From positions 1 to 8,104 of the forward strand of contig CAJKKJ010000026.1 in the NCBI GenBank assembly GCA_905200435.1: a stretch of 8,104 nt of DNA, in the 5' to 3' direction. The notes beneath the pieces were generated by a model. That model had not been told where the DNA came from. It did no database searches and was given only the letters and a program-made list of their open reading frames with translations. The translations under genes were made by a program, and so were the position numbers. The DNA comes from an uncultured Bacillota bacterium (GTDB lineage Bacteria > Bacillota_I > Bacilli_A > RF39 > UBA660). Of this stretch, positions 6,561-8,104 are shown piece after piece. Position 1 is the first letter of the stretch. Each line of letters begins with the position of its first letter.

Positions 6561-7718
6561 ATGAAAAAATTGATTTTATTTATATTTAGTTTTTTTGTAC
6601 TTATTAATGTTAGTGCAAAAACAGCAAAAGTATATTTGTTTTATGGAAATGGTTGCCCTCATTGTGCTCAGTTTGAGGAGTTTGCTCAAAAAAATAAAGA
6701 TAAATATAATTTTGAAGTTATATCGTATGAAACTTGGTATAACGAAGATAATAGTGCTTTATTAAACAAAGTATATGAACGTTTTAATGATAAAAAAGGT
6801 GGTGTACCTTACATAGTAGTTGGCAATCAAAGAATAATTGGATGGAGTGATTCAGCTGAAGAACAATTTATTTCACTTGTTAAGAAAAATCGTCAAAGCG
6901 ATTATTGTAGTATTGTCGAAGATATTTTAAATGGTACTGATAATTGTACACCAGGAGAAGACATTTTAGGAAAAGTTAAAGTACCTATTATAGGATATGT
7001 TGAGCCAGAAGAAGTATCTCTTGGTTTAGTCGCGATGATAATAGGTCTAGTAGATGGTTTTAATCCTTGTGCTATGTGGGTATTGTTATTATTACTTTCT
7101 GTTTTGATAAATATGAAAGATAGGAAAAGAATGTGGATAATTGGTTTTACATTTTTGTTTACTAGTGCCTTTGTATATTTCCTTATTATGGGATCTTGGA
7201 TAAGCGTTGTTTCTAAAATGAGTGATATCATTGTTTTAAGAAACATAATAGCAGTTATTGCTGTTATTGGTGGCTTGTATAATTTGTATGGTTTTATTAA
7301 ACCAGCGCCAACTGGTTGCAATGTAACTGATAATAATAAAAGAAAAAAAATTATGGATAGGGTAAAAGAATTTTGCTCTGAAAAAAACTTTTTCCTTGCT
7401 ATAATTGGTTCAATTGGTTTAGCAATTTCTGTTAATGTTGTTGAACTTGCTTGTTCAGCTGGACTTCCGATTGTTTTTTCAGAAATATTGAGTGTTAATA
7501 ATTTAAGTGGTTTTGAACATGTTATATATTTACTTATTTATATATTATTCTTTATGCTTGATGATATTGTTATATTTATAATTGCAATGACAACTATGAA
7601 ATTAACTGGTATTTCTAATAAATATGGTAAGTATTCACATTTAATTGGTGGCATAATTATGGTACTTGTTGGTATACTTTTATTATTTAAACCAGAATGG
7701 ATAATGTTGAATTTTTAA
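6561..7718 (+). CDS. Thioredoxin-CcdA/DsbD-like membrane fusion protein
   Basis: This 385-residue protein joins an exported thioredoxin domain to a thiol-electron-carrying membrane domain. A signal sequence (residues 1-19, ending VSA) is followed by VYLFYGNGCPHC (C32, C35), cis-Pro in GGVPYIVVG (P83), and an extra Cys pair (C116, C129). A linker leads to about six membrane segments (near 152-182, 192-213, 226-246, 276-306, 319-346 and 360-376). The first carries FNPCAMW (C170) and the fourth VELACSAGLP (C298). This matches the Cys-Pro-flanked pair of CcdA and the central DsbD domain, which carries electrons from cytosolic thioredoxin to the outside. The predicted relay is therefore the cytosolic CxxC protein, then C170/C298, then the fused CPHC and probably the secreted CPHC paralogue. 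AGGA (6550-6553) precedes the ATG; the gap to the previous gene is nine bases. No cytochrome c gene is nearby, so a role in cytochrome maturation is not supported. Confidence 0.92.
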   Translation: MKKLILFIFSFFVLINVSAKTAKVYLFYGNGCPHCAQFEEFAQKNKDKYNFEVISYETWYNEDNSALLNKVYERFNDKKGGVPYIVVGNQRIIGWSDSAEEQFISLVKKNRQSDYCSIVEDILNGTDNCTPGEDILGKVKVPIIGYVEPEEVSLGLVAMIIGLVDGFNPCAMWVLLLLLSVLINMKDRKRMWIIGFTFLFTSAFVYFLIMGSWISVVSKMSDIIVLRNIIAVIAVIGGLYNLYGFIKPAPTGCNVTDNNKRKKIMDRVKEFCSEKNFFLAIIGSIGLAISVNVVELACSAGLPIVFSEILSVNNLSGFEHVIYLLIYILFFMLDDIVIFIIAMTTMKLTGISNKYGKYSHLIGGIIMVLVGILLLFKPEWIMLNF

Positions 7719-7751
7719 GACTATTAAAAAGATGATTAAAGTAGAACCTTA

Positions 7752-7788
7752 CACTTTTTATGTAAAGCAATAAAAAAATTAAAAAGTG
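7752..7788. repeat. Inverted repeat in the 3' region of the cluster
   Basis: CACTTTTTA (7752-7760) and TAAAAAGTG (7780-7788) are a perfect nine-base inverted repeat around a 19-base A-rich loop. A smaller alternative hairpin, TTACA 7749-7753 with TGTAA 7761-7765, uses overlapping bases. It may be a 3' untranslated-region stem that protects the transcript, or chance in AT-rich sequence. Confidence 0.45.
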
Positions 7789-7795
7789 GCAATTT

Positions 7796-7809
7796 CCCTT
7801 TTTCAAGGG
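7796..7809 (+). repeat. Short GC-richer hairpin CCCTT-TTTC-AAGGG
   Basis: A perfect five-pair stem with a four-base loop, the only G+C cluster in the stretch. No T run follows, so it is not an intrinsic terminator by itself. Downstream, GGGCAAAATT (7807-7816) and GGGTAAAATT (7826-7835) form a near-direct repeat with a 19-base period. Confidence 0.4.
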
Positions 7810-7829
7810 CAAAATTATTAAAATAGGGT

Positions 7830-7861
7830 AAAATTCGTCTAAGGCGAATTTTCTTTTTTTT
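7830..7861 (+). terminator. Terminator of the thioredoxin cluster
   Basis: The arms AAAATTCGTC (7830-7839) and GGCGAATTTT (7843-7852) give ten pairs including one G-T, around loop TAA. They are followed by C and eight T (7854-7861). This is a strong intrinsic terminator 112 bases after the membrane fusion gene's stop. Confidence 0.88.
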
Positions 7862-7896
7862 AAACTATTTTTTTTCCAATTTAGGAAAAGTCTCAT

Positions 7897-7925
7897 TTTA
7901 CAAGTATTTCTATATTTGCTATAGT
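7897..7925 (+). promoter_or_regulatory. Promoter of the nuclease-like gene
   Basis: TTTACA (7897-7902) and TATAGT (7920-7925) are each one mismatch from consensus, with an exact 17-base spacer and an extended -10 TG at 7917-7918. Transcription would start near 7932, only about 12 bases before the first ATG. Confidence 0.75.
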
Positions 7926-7943
7926 ACTTCCTCGTGAGAGAAG

Positions 7944-8104
7944 ATGAAGTATATGAAATTTATACCATTAACATTTGATTTGTCAGCAAAGTTCTTTTTT
8001 TCATTCTTATGAAGTTATTGTTAAGAAATTTTTAGAATCAGTTTTAAATATTAAAGTAAATGAATATGAGTTTTTAGAAAATGAATTACCAGTAACTAAT
8101 TTTA
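7944..8104 (+). pseudogene. Rpn / PD-(D/E)XK nuclease-like gene, frameshifted, cut by window end
   Basis: From ATG 7944 (or ATG 7953) the frame reads MKYMKFIPLTFDLSAKFF and stops at TGA 8010-8012. The +1-shifted frame then continues openly to the window edge, with YEVIVKKFLESVLNIKV and ENELPVTNF. Dropping one T from the run of seven at 7995-8001 joins both into one uninterrupted product (SAKFFFHSYEVIVKKFLES). The joined pattern (a PLTFD-like start, K-x-x-F, then a FL-S-VLN-I helix and ELP) resembles the N-terminus of Rpn/PDDEXK_2 'recombination-promoting nuclease/putative transposase' proteins as I know them from low-GC gut bacteria. The catalytic residues would lie beyond the window. GAGAG (7936-7940) could serve ATG 7953 better than 7944. 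The break could be a true pseudogene, a phase-variable tract or an assembly error. Frame continuity is clear; the family is a recognition-based inference. Confidence 0.65.

Noticed and set aside
6902..7321. 139-residue minus-strand reading frame
   Set aside because: It is antisense to the CcdA-like membrane domain, whose Cys motifs and helices are intact; the open frame is a composition effect.
7687..7896. 69-residue minus-strand reading frame
   Set aside because: It runs through the terminator and the inverted repeats and has no ribosome site.

Overview
This is an AT-rich window (about three quarters A+T by eye) from a low-GC Gram-positive-type bacterium, probably an uncultured anaerobic, fermentative member of the Bacillota or a close relative. 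The evidence is a T-box leader, strong AGGAGG-like ribosome binding sites, a long clostridial-type glutamyl-tRNA synthetase, a Bacillus-like MurC and a formate/nitrite-family channel. MurC implies a peptidoglycan wall. Several genes end in TGA and tryptophan is encoded by TGG, so the standard bacterial code applies and not the Mycoplasma code.

Layout. Positions 3-128 hold the 3' end of a gene that resembles the end of a response-regulator receiver domain. A promoter at 148-176 drives a T-box riboswitch (about 183-382) with a GAA (Glu) specifier, which controls gltX (404-2047). A formate/nitrite transporter gene runs convergently on the minus strand (2049-2771); the two stop codons are one base apart and share one hairpin terminator. 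A divergent promoter region follows (about 2780-2925), then murC (2926-4221), whose stop codon lies in the loop of its own terminator.

A tight five-gene plus-strand cluster fills 4270-7718: a NifS/IscS-type cysteine desulfurase, a pentapeptide-repeat protein, a 77-residue cytosolic thioredoxin-like protein (CPSC), a secreted thioredoxin-like protein (CPHC), and a fusion of the same CPHC domain to a CcdA/DsbD-like membrane domain. The first four genes overlap their successors by 11, 4 and 4 bases, and the last junction is a 9-base gap, so they look translationally coupled. The last three proteins place a thiol pair in the cytosol, a Cys pair in the membrane and CPHC sites outside, which is the parts list of a trans-envelope thiol-electron relay. 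The cysteine desulfurase and the pentapeptide protein are the unexpected partners.

The end of the window (7719-8104) holds several small inverted repeats, a strong intrinsic terminator (7830-7861), a good promoter (7897-7925), and the start of an Rpn/PD-(D/E)XK-nuclease-like gene whose frame is broken at a run of seven T. No tRNA, rRNA, CRISPR array or complete insertion sequence was seen.
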